Source: an uncultured Oscillospiraceae bacterium (GTDB lineage: Bacteria; Bacillota; Clostridia; Oscillospirales; Oscillospiraceae). From it: 26,352 nucleotides of DNA. Every line of letters starts with the position of its first letter. Position 1 is the first letter of the stretch. Both the position numbers and the translations under genes were made by a program. Below the pieces are notes generated by a model. That model was not told the DNA's origin. It made no database searches and saw nothing but the letters and a program-made list of their open reading frames with translations. Shown one piece after another: positions 1 through 8,134 of the stretch. The stretch spans positions 1 to 26,352 of the forward strand of contig CAADSF010000347.1 of NCBI GenBank assembly GCA_900751035.1, read 5' to 3'.

Positions 1-1194
1 TATGACGCGGTGGACGCGCAGTTTTCCCGCCTCTGCGGTGCGGACGGCTATGCGTCCGTCTACTGCGGGCAGGGCGAGCTGTTCCGCGTCCCGGCGCTGC
101 GGCAGCGCACAGACGCATATCTTGAGCTGGTGAAGCAGGCGGGCGCGGAGTTTGCACACGGCAAAATCCTGCCCGAAACAGCCCGCGCACTGCGTCAGCC
201 ATTGTTCCCGCGTGCAGTATTTGAACAGATGGCGGACGCCAGCTGGGGCGTCAGCCGGGAGGAATCGGCTGCGGCAAAGACTCCGGAGGCCGGGAAGCTG
301 TCTCCGGCGCAGGCCTTTACGCGGCAGATGGCTGCGCTCTATGACCCGGCATCGTGGGACGGAAAGGACCGTGTTCTGGAATTTTTCTACACGGACACCG
401 GCGAAACCTGCCAGATCGTGCTCGGAAAGGACGGCCAGCGCGTGCTGCAGTCGGACTTTTTGCCCAGCACGACGCGCATCGAAACGCCGCTTTCCGTCTG
501 GCAGAGGATCGGCAGCGGGGAGCTTGACGGCAAGCAGGCCATGATGGAGCACCAGTACCGCGTGACGGGCGATTTTTCGCTCATGCTCCGCTGGGACGAG
601 ATTTTCGGCCTTGGAGCTGCCGCGCCGAAGCCGTCCACCGAACCCCGGAAGAAGACGAACATGACGCTCATGCTGCTGCCGTGGATGACGATCTGGATTG
701 CGCTGTCCATCCATGCGCAGACCGGCGCGTGCATCGGCCTTGCGGTCTGCGCACTGCTGCCGTTCGCGTTTCTGAAATACCGCATGACCATCTTCGAGCC
801 GTGCTCGATTCTGGCCGTCGGCACGATCTGCGTGCTGACGCTTCTGGACGCGCTGCCGCTCACGCTGCTGCTGCCGGTGTCCTATCTCCTGTTCGGCCTG
901 ATGTGGGGCGTGACGGTGCTCCTGCCCTTGCCGCTGACGGCGTATTATTCCATGAACGGCTACGGCGGCGAGACGGCGCTCCAGAACCCGCTGTTCATGC
1001 GCACAAACCGCATTCTGACGGCCTGCTGGGCGGGTTTGTACCTGCTCACGCCGGTCTGGACGTGGTATCTGCTGCGAACGCCCGTCTCGTATCTGACCGG
1101 CGCAATCAATTCCGTCCTGCCCATGCTCCTCGGTGCGTTCACGGGCTGGTTCCAGCGCTGGTATCCGGCGCATTACGCCGCAGGGAAAAACTGA
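1..1194 (+). CDS. C-terminal part of a reductase/SCP2-like/membrane fusion protein (5' partial)
   Basis: The reading frame is open from base 1, so the true start lies upstream. Residue numbers here count from the GTG at base 10. The first ~80 residues resemble the tail of a flavodoxin or NAD(P)H-dependent FMN reductase family protein (a short MADASWG stretch is typical). Residues ~105-200 read like an SCP2-type lipid-binding domain: a beta-rich segment with TGETCQIVLGKDGQ, then a G-S-G-E-L-D-G-K turn and a GDFSLMLRWDEIF end. From ~220 the protein becomes strongly hydrophobic, with about five or six membrane segments to the end. Reductase, lipid-binding and membrane parts in one chain suggest membrane-associated redox or lipid chemistry, but the substrate is unknown. 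The gene ends with TGA just before a strong hairpin terminator. Domain assignment is by eye; the SCP2 call is moderate and the reductase call weaker. Confidence 0.6.
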   Translation, partial: YDAVDAQFSRLCGADGYASVYCGQGELFRVPALRQRTDAYLELVKQAGAEFAHGKILPETARALRQPLFPRAVFEQMADASWGVSREESAAAKTPEAGKLSPAQAFTRQMAALYDPASWDGKDRVLEFFYTDTGETCQIVLGKDGQRVLQSDFLPSTTRIETPLSVWQRIGSGELDGKQAMMEHQYRVTGDFSLMLRWDEIFGLGAAAPKPSTEPRKKTNMTLMLLPWMTIWIALSIHAQTGACIGLAVCALLPFAFLKYRMTIFEPCSILAVGTICVLTLLDALPLTLLLPVSYLLFGLMWGVTVLLPLPLTAYYSMNGYGGETALQNPLFMRTNRILTACWAGLYLLTPVWTWYLLRTPVSYLTGAINSVLPMLLGAFTGWFQRWYPAHYAAGKN

Positions 1195-1202
1195 CTGTGC
1201 AA

Positions 1203-1250
1203 AATCCCCTTGTCATGCTTGCGAAAACGCATGACAAGGGGATTATTTTG
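1203..1250 (+). terminator. Rho-independent terminator
   Basis: A perfect 16-bp stem (1203-1218 with 1229-1244) encloses a 10-base loop and is followed by a T-rich stretch ending near 1250. It begins 9 bases after the stop of the membrane fusion gene. Confidence 0.85.
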
Positions 1251-1284
1251 TCGGCATCTAAAAAAGCACTGCTTCCAGGTTACC

Positions 1285-1312
1285 CAGGGGCGGACAGAGG
1301 CGGCCGCCCCTG
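1285..1312. repeat. GC-rich palindromic intergenic repeat, diverged copy
   Basis: A 9-bp stem CAGGGGCGG / CCGCCCCTG flanks ACAGAGGCGG. It shares the GGGCGGACAGAG core with repeat copies near 24.3-24.5 kb, so it looks like a diverged member of the same family. Confidence 0.5.
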
Positions 1313-1335
1313 CGCAGACCTTGAAAAGTCTGTAC

Positions 1336-1363
1336 AAAAACGAGTCAACAGCAGTTCTTTGAC
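1336..1363 (-). terminator. Weak terminator after the isomerase-like gene
   Basis: On the minus strand a short GTCAA/TTGAC stem (1359-1363 with 1344-1348) is followed by TCGTTTTTG. It lies just past the stop at 1368. The stem is only 5 bp, so this is tentative. Confidence 0.4.
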
Positions 1364-1367
1364 AGCC

Positions 1368-2624
1368 TCAGCCGCGCAGGAGCGCGGCGGCCTGCGCTCT
1401 GGTCGGGGCGCTGCGCTTGCGCTCGAAGGGGTTCAGGCCGTCTGCCGCGGCGCACAGGGCGGCGGTCAGCTCCAGAACGTAAAACAGCTCGCCGAGCTGC
1501 GGCGCATCCATCTGTTCAGCAGAGAGAATGATCAGCGGGATATCGAGCGACGCGTGCGTCTGCACGAGCGCATCGAACATCGCGCCCTCCGCCTCGCCGA
1601 CCGAGTGGCCGGAGAGATAGCCGAGCCCGTCATAGTCCTTCCAGTCAAGCTCAATGTTGCGCCGTCTCGCGGGCAGCGGGATGCGCAGGAAGGTTTCAAA
1701 CGCGCTGCGGCTGCCGTCCAGCATGGCGTCGAGTACGTCAAGCGCGCCGGGAAGCTCTGCCGGAACAGGCAGAACGCCATATCCGCCGCAGCAGCTGCGC
1801 CGGGCCGTGACGCTGGCCCACCAGCGGCCGAGCGCCATGCAGTCCGGCTCGAAGATGCCGAGAAATTCTGTCCGCCGCGTGCGCAGCTCCAGCGCGTGAC
1901 GCGCACCCGCGTACATCCAGACGGGATTTTCAAACGCACGCAGGTCATAGTCGTGATACGCCTGTCCAGCGCCCTCAAGCACGCTCAGCGGCTCGATTCC
2001 GGAAACGGCCATCGGCAGAAGCGCTGCGGGAGAAAGCGCCGAATCCGCGCAGCCGAGCTGCGCAGGCTGGGCGAGGAAGGTATAGCCCTCCTCCTGCGCC
2101 ATGACGTGCAGGAGGCTGTTCTTCGGGGCGCAGACGAAGATATGCTGCCTGGCCTCCGGCCCATAGTGCCGGTCGAGCAGCCAGCGGACGGCGCGGGAGG
2201 CGACGCCGCATTCCATATCGACGGCATCCTGCGCAATCAGGAGCAGGCAGAAGTCCTGCCCCTCAAGCTGGCTGCACAGCTGCTCATAGGCGCTCGCAGA
2301 CAGGCTCGTCCCCGCGAAGATCAGCCGGATACCGCCCTCTTTTCCGAGCGCACGGATCGCTGCCTGCGCTGCAAGCGGCGCGTCGCCGCTGCCCACGATT
2401 ACAAGCGTGTCGCCGAGCTCCGCAATTTTCTCCGCAGCCTTGCTGAGCGCAAGCATCGCGCGGGCCATCACGCCCTCCGGTGCGTTCAGCCAGCCCAGAA
2501 AATCCGGGCCGTCCGGCGCGTTGGTCCGAAGCTGCATATGCGCGTCAAACAGATCCTTCTCCCCGGATAACAGATCCGGCAGGCTGACGCTTCCCCAAAT
2601 ATTAGATAACTCGACCTCAATCAT
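1368..2624 (-). CDS. Glucose-6-phosphate isomerase-fold protein with eroded active site
   Basis: The 418-aa protein aligns by eye with bacterial phosphoglucose isomerase (usually ~450 aa) over most of its length. Matching landmarks are GSGDAPLAAQAAIRALG (78-94; enzyme: GIGGSYLGARA), LSPAALLPMAVSGIEPL (197-213), YLSGHSVGEAEGAMFDAL (336-353) and GLNPF (396-400). The functional residues are gone: the sugar-phosphate SKSGTTTEP motif reads AQDAVDMEC, the GGR arginine is Ala193, the ESEGK glutamate region is ARRSCCGG (274-281), the catalytic histidine position reads as leucine, and the C-terminal GVEAYK lysine is missing. It is therefore probably not an isomerase; a sugar-phosphate sensor or scaffold is possible. 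ATG has AGGAGG 9 bases upstream and a consensus-like promoter. Fold confident, role unknown. Confidence 0.75.
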   Translation of the reverse strand: MIEVELSNIWGSVSLPDLLSGEKDLFDAHMQLRTNAPDGPDFLGWLNAPEGVMARAMLALSKAAEKIAELGDTLVIVGSGDAPLAAQAAIRALGKEGGIRLIFAGTSLSASAYEQLCSQLEGQDFCLLLIAQDAVDMECGVASRAVRWLLDRHYGPEARQHIFVCAPKNSLLHVMAQEEGYTFLAQPAQLGCADSALSPAALLPMAVSGIEPLSVLEGAGQAYHDYDLRAFENPVWMYAGARHALELRTRRTEFLGIFEPDCMALGRWWASVTARRSCCGGYGVLPVPAELPGALDVLDAMLDGSRSAFETFLRIPLPARRRNIELDWKDYDGLGYLSGHSVGEAEGAMFDALVQTHASLDIPLIILSAEQMDAPQLGELFYVLELTAALCAAADGLNPFERKRSAPTRAQAAALLRG

Positions 2625-2651
2625 CGTATGCGCCTCCTGTTATTTTTGTAC

Positions 2652-2680
2652 ACTATACTACATTTTGAGAAAAAACGCAA
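2652..2680 (-). promoter_or_regulatory. SigmaA-type promoter of the isomerase-like gene
   Basis: Minus strand: -35 TTGCGT (2675-2680), 17-bp spacer, -10 TATAGT (2652-2657), about 28 bases before the start codon. Confidence 0.65.
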
Positions 2681-2940
2681 ACCAGCGAAGCGGTTGTGTT
2701 TTGGAAAGGAGGAAATGGGCGCTGGGACGCGTTTGGTGCATCCTGCGGGTGCAATTCAGGCAAGCCCTGATTTTCGGGGGTTACGAACACACAAACGCAC
2801 CTTACAAATGCTAAGGTACGCGCCGCCTGTTACGGCACCCCTCAATTTGTGAGCAGCTGCGATTCAATATTTGCGGTAAAAACGCTTTGCGTTCGAAATT
2901 TGCTGCGTTCGAATCAATTCAGGCGCCATGCGCCGGTGTA
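2681..2940. other. Intergenic region without a supported gene
   Basis: This gap follows the 3' end of the DUF368 gene and precedes the isomerase-like promoter. It holds small hairpins (TCAGG/CCTGA near 2756-2772, CCTTA/TAAGG near 2802-2818) and a repeated GCGTTCGAA motif near 2888-2912. No convincing gene, RNA or strong terminator is seen. Confidence 0.4.
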
Positions 2941-3831
2941 TCACCGGGGGGATTTTTCCGCGTTCGGGCGGCGGGTGCGCAGCAGCTCCAGCAGCAGGAG
3001 CACTGCCGCGCCCAGCAGGAAGCCGGGCAGGGAAAAGGTCTGCAGGCTGACCGCCGACTGCGGCGTCTGGAGCCCGGCAGGGCCCATCACAATGGCGTAC
3101 AGCGAGCCGGCCATCAGGCCGAGAATCAGCCACACCATCTGGCTCCGGAAGCGGCGCAGCGCGCTGCGGATGGCGCGGGTAGCCAGCGCAGCACCCGCCG
3201 CAGCGCCGAAGCAGAGCGCCAGAATGCCGGGCAGTCCGGAAAAATCGAGCCGCAGCAGCTGACGCAGCGCGTGCATCGCGGGCAGATAGACGCCCGCAAT
3301 CAGAAGCAGCGCCGACCCGGAGATCCCCGGCAGGATCATCGCGCTGACGGCGACTGCGCCGGAGACGAACAGGTACAGAAGCGGCCAGACGCGAAGCTCC
3401 GAAAAATCAACGCGCAGCGAAACCGCCGCGTCCTCGCGCAGCAGCGTAAGCCCTACGACGAGCGCCGCGCCGAGCAGCGCCAGCGGCGCGTACCGCACGG
3501 TATTCCGCAGCGCACCGCGCTCCGCGCGGACTACCAGCGGAAACGCCGCCGCGCTCAGTCCCAGAAACAGGCTGCACATGAAATAGACATGCAGCTCAAA
3601 TAATTCTGCCAGCGCCAGAATGCAGGCGGCCATTCCGGCACCCCATCCGATGCCGAAGCGCAGCAGCGCGCGCAGGCTCTGCCGCCGCACGGGGCGTTCC
3701 CTGCTGAACAGGCCCTGCAGCGCACGCAGAAGATCGTCATAGAAGCCGAGAATAAACGCAATCGTTCCGCCGGACACGCCGGGGACGCTGTCAGCCAGCG
3801 CCATACACAGGCCGTGAAACGCAGAAAGCAT
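2941..3831 (-). CDS. popT: DUF368 family membrane protein, undecaprenyl-phosphate translocase (PopT type)
   Basis: The 296-aa protein is almost entirely membrane segments. It carries the two inverted-repeat signatures of the DUF368 family: DSVPGVSGGTIAFILGFY at 14-31 and MILPGISGSALLLIAGVY at 165-182, each a re-entrant P-G-[VI]-S-G motif. DUF368 proteins have been shown to return undecaprenyl phosphate across the cytoplasmic membrane for reuse in cell-wall polymer synthesis. Length fits the family. The ATG start has GGAGG 8 bases upstream and an extended -10 promoter further up. It stands alone, divergent from the cotJ genes. Family assignment is firm; the specific function is inherited from characterised relatives. 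No clear terminator is seen downstream. Confidence 0.85.
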   Translation of the reverse strand: MLSAFHGLCMALADSVPGVSGGTIAFILGFYDDLLRALQGLFSRERPVRRQSLRALLRFGIGWGAGMAACILALAELFELHVYFMCSLFLGLSAAAFPLVVRAERGALRNTVRYAPLALLGAALVVGLTLLREDAAVSLRVDFSELRVWPLLYLFVSGAVAVSAMILPGISGSALLLIAGVYLPAMHALRQLLRLDFSGLPGILALCFGAAAGAALATRAIRSALRRFRSQMVWLILGLMAGSLYAIVMGPAGLQTPQSAVSLQTFSLPGFLLGAAVLLLLELLRTRRPNAEKSPR

Positions 3832-3889
3832 ACAGGAACCTCCAGAACAGCTGCCGCATCCGGAGCGTCCAGCTGTAACATTTTATCTC

Positions 3890-3898
3890 AGTATACCA
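3890..3898 (-). promoter_or_regulatory. Extended -10 promoter for the DUF368 gene
   Basis: Minus strand TGGTATACT gives a TGN-extended -10 (TATACT, 3890-3895). The -35 position, TGTACT at 17-bp spacing, is weak. Confidence 0.5.
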
Positions 3899-4003
3899 TC
3901 TGACGGCGAAAAAGTACAGCGTCCCTGTTCACCTGTCGAAGCAGCGCCGCATAGATTGGTTCAGGGCGAATGCGCCCGAATCTCTTGAGAGGAGCCGATC
4001 TTT

Positions 4004-4474
4004 TTGGCTGATATGCAGACACAGGCGGCCCGGACCGCCGAGGGCTGCGGCGATACGCGGGGGACGCTTCCCGCCTGCGCACCGCTGGCAAATCCCTACG
4101 TCCCGTTTCAGGGGCAGAATCCCGACCGCTACACGGCGGGACGCGCACTGATGAAGGGCACGCTGTTCCCTGGACTTGATCTTCCATATCGCGGCGCAGC
4201 CGGTGTCGAGCCGCGCGACGCATCCGGTATGCAGCGCATACAGGAGCTGCAGGCTGCGAATTTCGCCATCACCGAGCTTGGATTGTATCTTGACACCCAC
4301 TCGGACGACGAGGAGGCCGTGCAGCTGTTCAACCAGTACGTCGAGCAGTACGAAATGCTGCGGCAGCAGGCGGAGGACGACGGCATGGCGCTCACGCAGA
4401 TGGAGGCAGCCGCAGGCGGCTGCTACACCTGGCTGGACGATCCATGGCCATGGGACGCGGAAACGGAGGAATAA
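4004..4474 (+). CDS. Fused CotJA-CotJB spore-coat protein
   Basis: The 156-aa protein joins two proteins normally encoded separately in cotJABC. Residues 29-61 match CotJA (ANPYVPFQ then ALMKGTLFPGLDLPY). Residues 79-150 match CotJB (ELQAANFAITELGLYLDTH, DDEEAV, and the terminal DPWPW). CotJ proteins are spore coat components made in the mother cell. The TTG at 4004 is chosen because AGAGGAG (3988-3994) sits 9 bases upstream; the ATG at 4013 is too far from it. A CATAGATT sequence (3950-3957) resembles a SigE -10, but no matching -35 is clear. cotJC follows after 3 bases, so the two are co-transcribed. The fusion arrangement is unusual; both family calls are strong. Confidence 0.85.
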   Translation: MADMQTQAARTAEGCGDTRGTLPACAPLANPYVPFQGQNPDRYTAGRALMKGTLFPGLDLPYRGAAGVEPRDASGMQRIQELQAANFAITELGLYLDTHSDDEEAVQLFNQYVEQYEMLRQQAEDDGMALTQMEAAAGGCYTWLDDPWPWDAETEE

Positions 4475-4477
4475 ACG

Positions 4478-4900
4478 ATGTTTGTATATGAAAAAAAGCT
4501 GCAGTACCCCGTCCGCATCGCAAACCCGAACCCGCAGCTGGCGGCTGTAATAATTTCCCAATACGGCGGGCCCGACGGGGAGCTCGGCGCATCGCTGCGC
4601 TACCTGAGCCAGCGCTATTCCATGCCGTACCCCGAACTGAAGGGCCTGCTGACTGATATCGGTACCGAGGAGCTGGGGCATCTGGAGATGGTCGGCACGA
4701 TTGTGCACCAGCTGACGCGGACGCTCACGCAGGAGCAGATCGAGTCGGCAGGTTTTGCAAATTATTTTGTCGACCACACCGCCGGCGTCTACCCGCAGGC
4801 CGCCTCCGGCACGCCATGGAGCGCCGCGGCCATGGCCGTCACCGGCGACCCCATCGCCGACCTCACAGAGGACCTTGCAGCAGATGCTGCGGCCATGTAA
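4478..4900 (+). CDS. cotJC: CotJC-like manganese-catalase family coat protein, C-terminally truncated
   Basis: The 140-aa product starts like CotJC (MFVYEKKLQYPVRI, then QYGGPDGELGASLRYLSQRY and LLTDIGTEELGHLEMV) and follows the family through GDPIADLTEDLAAD. It then stops at residue 140, where CotJC proteins normally run to about 190. The present part keeps the first ferritin-like helix pair with likely metal ligands Glu35, Glu65 and His68. The missing part would carry the second Glu and the ERE..H helix, so a complete dimanganese site cannot form from one chain. Neither other forward frame just downstream encodes the missing segment. The gene follows cotJA-cotJB with GGAGG before ATG. It may be a degraded gene in a lineage losing sporulation or a shortened structural coat protein. 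Confidence 0.8.
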   Translation: MFVYEKKLQYPVRIANPNPQLAAVIISQYGGPDGELGASLRYLSQRYSMPYPELKGLLTDIGTEELGHLEMVGTIVHQLTRTLTQEQIESAGFANYFVDHTAGVYPQAASGTPWSAAAMAVTGDPIADLTEDLAADAAAM

Positions 4901-4957
4901 AGACGACCGGACTGGCGGCACGGGGACAACACCATAAAAAGCGGGACAGGCTGCGGC

Positions 4958-4974
4958 AAACCCTGTTCGGGTTT
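4958..4974 (+). terminator. Possible weak terminator after cotJC
   Basis: A 6-bp AAACCC/GGGTTT stem with a TGTTC loop lies 58 bases past the cotJC stop. It has no real T-run. Confidence 0.35.
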
Positions 4975-5060
4975 CTGACGCTCTCTGCATAAGCCTGACG
5001 CGTCCCGGCCTTGAGGTGACGATATTCCCAGCCGGGGAAGGGTTTGGAATGCGGTTTTCG

Positions 5061-5089
5061 TTGCGGATGCTGTCGGAATGTGGTATGAT
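5061..5089 (+). promoter_or_regulatory. Promoter of the M16C protease gene
   Basis: -35 TTGCGG (5061-5066), 17-bp spacer, TGG-extended -10 TATGAT (5084-5089), 29 bases before the chosen ATG. Confidence 0.65.
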
Positions 5090-5117
5090 GAAAAAAACAG
5101 AAAAAGGAGACTCCTCT

Positions 5118-7982
5118 ATGACCGCACTGCATGGATTTGAACAGACGCGGCAGCGCCGCATTGACGAGCTGGACGCCGTTCTGCATGAGTATACCCACGC
5201 CGCCTCCGGTGCGCGGCTCTGCTGGCTCGAACGGAGGGATGAAAACAAGTCCTTCTGCGCCGCCTTCCGGACGCTTCCGTTCGACGACACGGGCGTTTTT
5301 CACATTCTGGAGCATTCCGTCCTCTGCGGCTCAAAGCAATTCCCGGTTAAGGAGCCGTTTGTCGAGCTGATGAAGGGCTCCTTTAACACGTTCCTGAACG
5401 CGCTGACGTTCCCGGACAAGACCTGTTACCCCGTCGCCAGCCGCAACAGCCGCGATTTTCTCAACCTGATGCGCGTGTATCTCGACGCCGTGTTCTTCCC
5501 CAGCATCCACGAAAGGCCGGAGATCTTCCAGCAGGAGGGCTGGCACTATAAGCTGCACGACGGCGTTCTGACACGCTCCGGCGTCGTGCTCAACGAGATG
5601 AAGGGCGCGTTTGCCGATGCGGACGAGCTGCTGGTAAACGCCATGTCCCGCGCACTGTTCCCGGATTCGCCCTACCGCTTCGTCTCCGGCGGCGACCCGG
5701 AGGCCATTCCGGGCCTTACCTACGAGGCTTTTACCGCCGCGCATAAGCGGTTCTATCATCCGTCCAATTCCTATCTGCTGCTCGACGGCAGCATCGAACA
5801 GGACGAAAGCTTTGCGCTGCTGGACGAATATCTGTCGCAGTTTACGGCCATTGAGCCGGACACGCAGATTCAGGCCCAGCCGCCCGTCCGGGCGGAGCGC
5901 CGGACGATTGATTACCCGCTTCCTGCCGGAGAACCGGAGCAGAAGCGCTGGAAGCTCGGCCTCGGCTATGTAATCGGGACGTATCAGGACGCGCAGACGC
6001 TCTTTGCCGCACAGGTGCTGTCCGACGTGCTCTGCGGCAGCAACCACGCGCCGCTCTGCCGCGCGATTCTGGAGCAGGGGCTTGCGGAGGATGTGGTGCT
6101 CGGCTGCGACGAGCAGTGCCTGCAGCCGAATCTGCTGCTGCGCGTGCAGAACTTCCGCGAGGCCGACCTGCCCGCCATCGAGACTACGATCCGCGACACG
6201 CTCACTGCGCTCTGTGAAAACGGCCTTGACCGCGAGCAGATCGAGGCCTCGCTTGCAAGCTTCGAGTTCAAGCTCCGCGAACGCGACTACGGCACGATGC
6301 CGCGCGGCCTGATCTTCGAGCTTGAGATTTTGTCCAGCTGGCTGTACGGCGGCGACCCCGCCGCCCGCCTGCGCTTCGGCGAGGTGTTTGACAATCTGCG
6401 CACCGCCATCGGCACGGGATATTATGAGGCGCTTCTGCGCCGTCTGCTGCTGGAGAATCCGCATACCGCCGAAATTCTCCTGCGCCCGTCGCAGACCTGC
6501 GGGCAGGAGCGGCAGGAGCGCGAACGCGAAGCGCTGCAAAAAACGCTTGCGGCGCTGGACGAGGCGCAGCGCAGCCAAATTGCCGCTGAACAGGAGCGGC
6601 TTGCCGCGCTCCAGCAGGAGCCGGACAGCCCCGAAGCGCTGGCCACGATCCCGCATGTGCAGCTTTCTGACCTCCCGCGCGACCCGGCCCCCATCCCGAC
6701 GGAGATGGAGGACGATGGCCGCCTCATCCTCCACGCCGTACAAACCGACGGCATTGTCTATCCGACAGCCTATTTTGCGGCCGATGATCTGACGGAGGCA
6801 CAGCTTCCGTATATGTCCATTCTCAGCGCGGCGCTGGGTCAGCTCCCGGCGGGCGGCATGGACGCGCAGGAGATTCAGAAGCAGCTGCGCCTGAAGCTCG
6901 GCAGCCTCACCGCGGCGCTGTCGCCCTACAGCCAGTACCATGACCCGCAGAGCTACCGGCTCTATGCCGCTATTTCGTTCAGCGCACTGGAGGCAAAGCT
7001 CCCGGAGGCCGTGCAGCTTACCGCGCAGATCCTGACGCAGACGGATTTTTCCGACAAGGCGAAGCTTCTGGAACTCATCCGGCAGCAGCGCGACGGCCTG
7101 CAGCAGCAGATCGTCAACTCCGGCTCAAGCGCCGCGATGCTCCGCGCCTCCGCCGCCCTGAACGCGGCAAGCGCCTGCTCCGAGCGCTGCGCGGGCGTCA
7201 GCTATTACCGCTGGCTGCGCGAGCTGGAGCAGAATTTCGACGCACGGGCGGACGAGCTGATTGAAACGCTGCGCACGCTCTGCGAAAAGCTGTTCGTGAC
7301 CGCGCGGATGCGCCTTTCCGTCACCGGCAGCCGTCAGAGCGCCGAAGCGGCACTGAACGGCCTGCGCGAAGCGCTCCCGGCGGGGGATGCACCCGGCGCA
7401 CCATGCCGGGCGCAGCTGCTGCCTGCCCGCAAGGAGGGCATCGTGATCCCGTCCGAGGTTTCGTTTACCGCTGTCTGCGGCAATCTCCACGCGTATTCCG
7501 GCGATCTGCGCATCGCCTGCCGCGCCGCCTCGCTCGGCCATTACTGGAACGAGATCCGCGTACAGGGCGGGGCCTACGGCACGGGCCTGCTCGTGCGCGA
7601 AACAGGGCTTGTCTGCGCCTACACCTACCGCGACCCGGACTGCCGCCGCTCGCGCGGCGCGATCGGACGGACCGCCGCGTATCTTGAAGCCGCAGCCGCC
7701 TCCGGCGAGGCGCAGGACGTCAACATCATCGGCGCCGTCAGTGACGCCGAGCCGCTGCTCTCGCCGCGCCTGCAGGGCGCTGTCGCGGACGCATGGCTTC
7801 TGAAGGGCATGACCATGGAGGACCGCTGCCGCATGCGCCATGAATTGCTGGACGCGGGCCCCGCGTCGCTGGCCGCCTGCGCCGGGCAAATCGGCAGTGC
7901 GCTGGATACCGGCGTCCTCTGCACGCTCGGTCCCCGGACGCAGCTCGAAGCCTGCGGCGATCTGGAGCTGCAGGAGCTTTGA
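5118..7982 (+). CDS. PreP-like M16C zinc metallopeptidase
   Basis: The 954-aa protein is a full-length M16C (presequence protease-like) peptidase, close to the ~970 aa typical of the family. The inverted zinc motif HILEH is at 62-66, with the distal zinc-binding glutamate at Glu160 in VVLNEMKGAF. The C-terminal half carries the RVQGGAYGTG loop used in substrate binding. These enzymes form a clamshell of two homologous halves and degrade short unstructured peptides; bacterial homologues are probably cytoplasmic peptide scavengers. No signal peptide is seen. The ATG at 5118 is chosen because AAAAAGGAG precedes it and a promoter lies between it and upstream in-frame starts. It appears to be a single-gene unit ending just before the tRNA-Arg promoter. 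All recognisable catalytic residues are present. Confidence 0.92.
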   Translation: MTALHGFEQTRQRRIDELDAVLHEYTHAASGARLCWLERRDENKSFCAAFRTLPFDDTGVFHILEHSVLCGSKQFPVKEPFVELMKGSFNTFLNALTFPDKTCYPVASRNSRDFLNLMRVYLDAVFFPSIHERPEIFQQEGWHYKLHDGVLTRSGVVLNEMKGAFADADELLVNAMSRALFPDSPYRFVSGGDPEAIPGLTYEAFTAAHKRFYHPSNSYLLLDGSIEQDESFALLDEYLSQFTAIEPDTQIQAQPPVRAERRTIDYPLPAGEPEQKRWKLGLGYVIGTYQDAQTLFAAQVLSDVLCGSNHAPLCRAILEQGLAEDVVLGCDEQCLQPNLLLRVQNFREADLPAIETTIRDTLTALCENGLDREQIEASLASFEFKLRERDYGTMPRGLIFELEILSSWLYGGDPAARLRFGEVFDNLRTAIGTGYYEALLRRLLLENPHTAEILLRPSQTCGQERQEREREALQKTLAALDEAQRSQIAAEQERLAALQQEPDSPEALATIPHVQLSDLPRDPAPIPTEMEDDGRLILHAVQTDGIVYPTAYFAADDLTEAQLPYMSILSAALGQLPAGGMDAQEIQKQLRLKLGSLTAALSPYSQYHDPQSYRLYAAISFSALEAKLPEAVQLTAQILTQTDFSDKAKLLELIRQQRDGLQQQIVNSGSSAAMLRASAALNAASACSERCAGVSYYRWLRELEQNFDARADELIETLRTLCEKLFVTARMRLSVTGSRQSAEAALNGLREALPAGDAPGAPCRAQLLPARKEGIVIPSEVSFTAVCGNLHAYSGDLRIACRAASLGHYWNEIRVQGGAYGTGLLVRETGLVCAYTYRDPDCRRSRGAIGRTAAYLEAAAASGEAQDVNIIGAVSDAEPLLSPRLQGAVADAWLLKGMTMEDRCRMRHELLDAGPASLAACAGQIGSALDTGVLCTLGPRTQLEACGDLELQEL

Positions 7983-8000
7983 GAAAAAATAAAAAAGTGC

Positions 8001-8032
8001 TTGCATTTTATCCACGACTGTGCTACTATAAT
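8001..8032 (+). promoter_or_regulatory. Promoter of tRNA-Arg
   Basis: TTGCAT at 8001-8006 is followed by TATAAT at 8027-8032 (20-bp spacer) or by overlapping TACTAT at 8024-8029 (17-bp spacer). It lies ~25 bases before the tRNA. Confidence 0.6.
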
Positions 8033-8055
8033 GTGGCGCTGAGAGAGCGCGGTAC

Positions 8056-8132
8056 GCGCCGGTAGCTCAGTTGGATAGAGTGACTGGCTACGAACCAGTA
8101 GGTCGGGGGTTCGAGTCCCTTCCGGCGTACCA
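8056..8132 (+). tRNA. tRNA-Arg (anticodon ACG)
   Basis: The sequence folds as a full cloverleaf of 77 bases including encoded CCA. The acceptor GCGCCGG pairs with CCGGCGT, the D stem is GCTC/GAGT, the anticodon stem ACTGG/CCAGT holds loop CTACGAA (anticodon ACG, read as ICG for CGN arginine codons), and the T arm is GGGGG-TTCGAGT-CCCTT. Its 3' half is the integration target of the adjacent element. The 3' half now in place was brought by the element and is identical to the displaced copy at 18831-18875, so the tRNA stays functional. Confidence 0.97.
8088..8132 (+). repeat. attL core, 45-bp direct repeat
   Basis: It spans the tRNA-Arg anticodon loop to the terminal CCA and is identical to 18831-18875. 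Flanking bases differ on both sides. Confidence 0.95.
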
Positions 8133-8134
8133 AC

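Noticed and set aside
681..2570. Very long plus-strand open frame over the first two genes
   Set aside because: It is antisense to the isomerase-like gene and shifted relative to the membrane protein gene; it is an artefact of high GC content, with Arg/Ala-rich composition.
2715..2852. 46-codon frame behind a GGAGG sequence in the intergenic region
   Set aside because: The GGAGG is only a few bases from the ATG and the product resembles no protein; no promoter is evident.
3950..3957. SigE-like -10 (CATAGATT) upstream of cotJ
   Set aside because: It matches the -10 well, but no acceptable -35 is found at the expected spacing, so it is not listed as a promoter.
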